A DNA stretch of 7,391 nucleotides from Methanosalsum sp. (GTDB lineage: Archaea > Halobacteriota > Methanosarcinia > Methanosarcinales > Methanosarcinaceae), in assembly GCA_007127385.1 (NCBI GenBank), contig SKZM01000167.1, positions 1 to 7,391 on the forward strand, read 5' to 3'. This document shows positions 6,685 through 7,391 of this stretch, piece after piece (positions within the stretch are counted from its first letter, which is position 1; every line of letters begins with the position of its first letter). The notes under the pieces are model-generated. The model worked only from the letters and a program-made list of their open reading frames with translations, did no database searches and was not told where the DNA came from. The position numbers and the translations under genes are program-made.

Positions 6685-7391
6685 TGAACTAAGGAAAATA
6701 TTTCGTGAAGAAGGCAATTCAACCCTGAAATCAATCCCATCTGATTTCTACTCAAAAGCTGCCGAATATGTCAGAGAACTGGAAGAAGAAATAAGAAAAA
6801 TAAACAACCCCAGATCAGTCGAATCAAAGATGCTGGAAGATGAACTTCAGAGTGCAATCACGGATATTGAATACATATTCATAAGACGTATGCGTAAAAT
6901 TACTACACGTGCAACATCAAATGCGTTTTCAAGCTCTTCATCAAAACAGGATCTTGATAAGCTACTTCCCCAGGAACAGCATGTATATAATGAAACCCTC
7001 CAAGCTATAAACAGTACAAGAAACGAACTTCTGGAACCTATCCTGAATCCTGATTCTTTCGGACTCGTAGACCCAGAAGATAGCAGTAAAAAAGATACAA
7101 AAGAAGCAGCATGCATTAATGATGCACAAAATGACAGATCCGGAAAATCTGAACCTGTCCACCCGGTTGAAGATAGGACACCAATAACCAGTGATACTGA
7201 AAAGGAAATAAGCAAAAGTAATATAAACAAAGAATACGATGTTGTCCGAATACTGAAGGATATACCAAAATTTCTGGCAGTTGACAATCGTACTTATCAA
7301 CTAAAAGCAGAAGATATTGCAGGTCTGCCATCATTGAATGCAAAAGCCCTTGTTAAAAGGGGTGCTGCAAAGTTAATTCCTGATAACAGAA
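6674..7391 (+). CDS. GINS complex subunit (Gins51/Gins15 type), 3' end cut by window edge
   Basis: Scaffold subunit of the GINS complex, which joins MCM and the GAN/Cdc45-type RecJ protein in the replicative helicase. The frame is open from ATG at 6674 to the last base and gives 239 residues with no stop. The helical A domain covers about 1-125, with LKSIPSDFYSKAAEYVREL (18-36) near its start and a long helix with YIFIRRMRKI (67-76). A polar, acidic linker follows at about 132-187. The small beta-rich B domain begins near 188 and shows YDVVRILKDIPKFLAVD (188-204) and LPSLNAKALVKRGAAKLI (218-235), the typical C-terminal signature of Sld5/Psf1-like archaeal subunits. A-then-B order is the Gins51 arrangement. 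The B domain is nearly complete, so only a few residues should be missing. It overlaps priS by 11 bases. Sequence conservation of the A domain is weak by eye; the B domain and context carry the call. Confidence 0.85.
   Translation, partial: MDRDELRKIFREEGNSTLKSIPSDFYSKAAEYVRELEEEIRKINNPRSVESKMLEDELQSAITDIEYIFIRRMRKITTRATSNAFSSSSSKQDLDKLLPQEQHVYNETLQAINSTRNELLEPILNPDSFGLVDPEDSSKKDTKEAACINDAQNDRSGKSEPVHPVEDRTPITSDTEKEISKSNINKEYDVVRILKDIPKFLAVDNRTYQLKAEDIAGLPSLNAKALVKRGAAKLIPDNR

Noticed and set aside
6228..6755. Antisense 175-codon open frame on the minus strand
   Set aside because: It covers the conserved C-terminal part of PriS, including the catalytic Asp304 region, and has no recognisable domain or initiation signal.
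6847..7287. Antisense 146-codon open frame on the minus strand
   Set aside because: It lies wholly within the GINS gene. Its Ser/Phe/Leu-rich product mirrors the polar and charged codons of the sense strand, and no family is recognisable.

Overview
The window looks like chromosomal DNA of a euryarchaeon, most likely a methanogen of the Methanosarcinales. Three things point there. It carries archaeal-type Pelota, an archaeal NFACT/RqcH protein, an archaeo-eukaryotic primase small subunit and a GINS subunit. It has an archaeal (DacZ-like) diadenylate cyclase. The base composition is moderately AT-rich, with Shine-Dalgarno sites in front of several genes and gene overlaps of a few bases. The lineage below Euryarchaeota is an inference from the look of the proteins, not from any search.

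Layout, left to right. (1) 1-720, + strand: the 3' part of a diadenylate cyclase gene, cut by the left edge. The reading frame is open from base 1. (2) 721-910: an AT-rich spacer with a T7 tract and several TATA-like stretches. (3) 911-2266, +: a MATE-family multidrug/cation exporter that appears to start at TTG. (4) 2275-3315, -: aPelota (pelA), meeting the exporter tail to tail with only 8 bases between stop codons. (5) 3332-5317, -: RqcH/NEMF-type NFACT protein, directly upstream of pelA in the same transcription unit. (6) 5318-5505: divergent promoter region. (7) 5506-6684, +: primase small subunit priS. (8) 6674-7391, +: a GINS subunit (Gins51/15 type), overlapping priS by 11 bases and running off the right edge only about one codon beyond its recognisable C-terminal domain.

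The genes form two functional pairs fired from one divergent intergenic region. The rqcH-pelA pair covers ribosome rescue: Pelota opens stalled ribosomes with a splitting ATPase, and RqcH then acts on the large subunit still holding the nascent chain. The priS-gins pair covers replication: primer synthesis and the CMG helicase scaffold. The cyclase and the exporter are on the same strand but separated by 190 bases, so they are probably independent.

I found no tRNA or rRNA, CRISPR array, insertion sequence or clear repeat family. All of the window is accounted for by genes and short spacers. It is mainly conserved housekeeping DNA, and I do not see a novel defence or mobile system. The points most worth checking are the rqcH-pelA coupling with its different initiation signals, the priS-gins overlap, a helix-hairpin-helix-like segment and a missing zinc knob in PriS, an A9 tract in priS where slippage either way gives an immediate stop, and the variant RHV motif in the cyclase.
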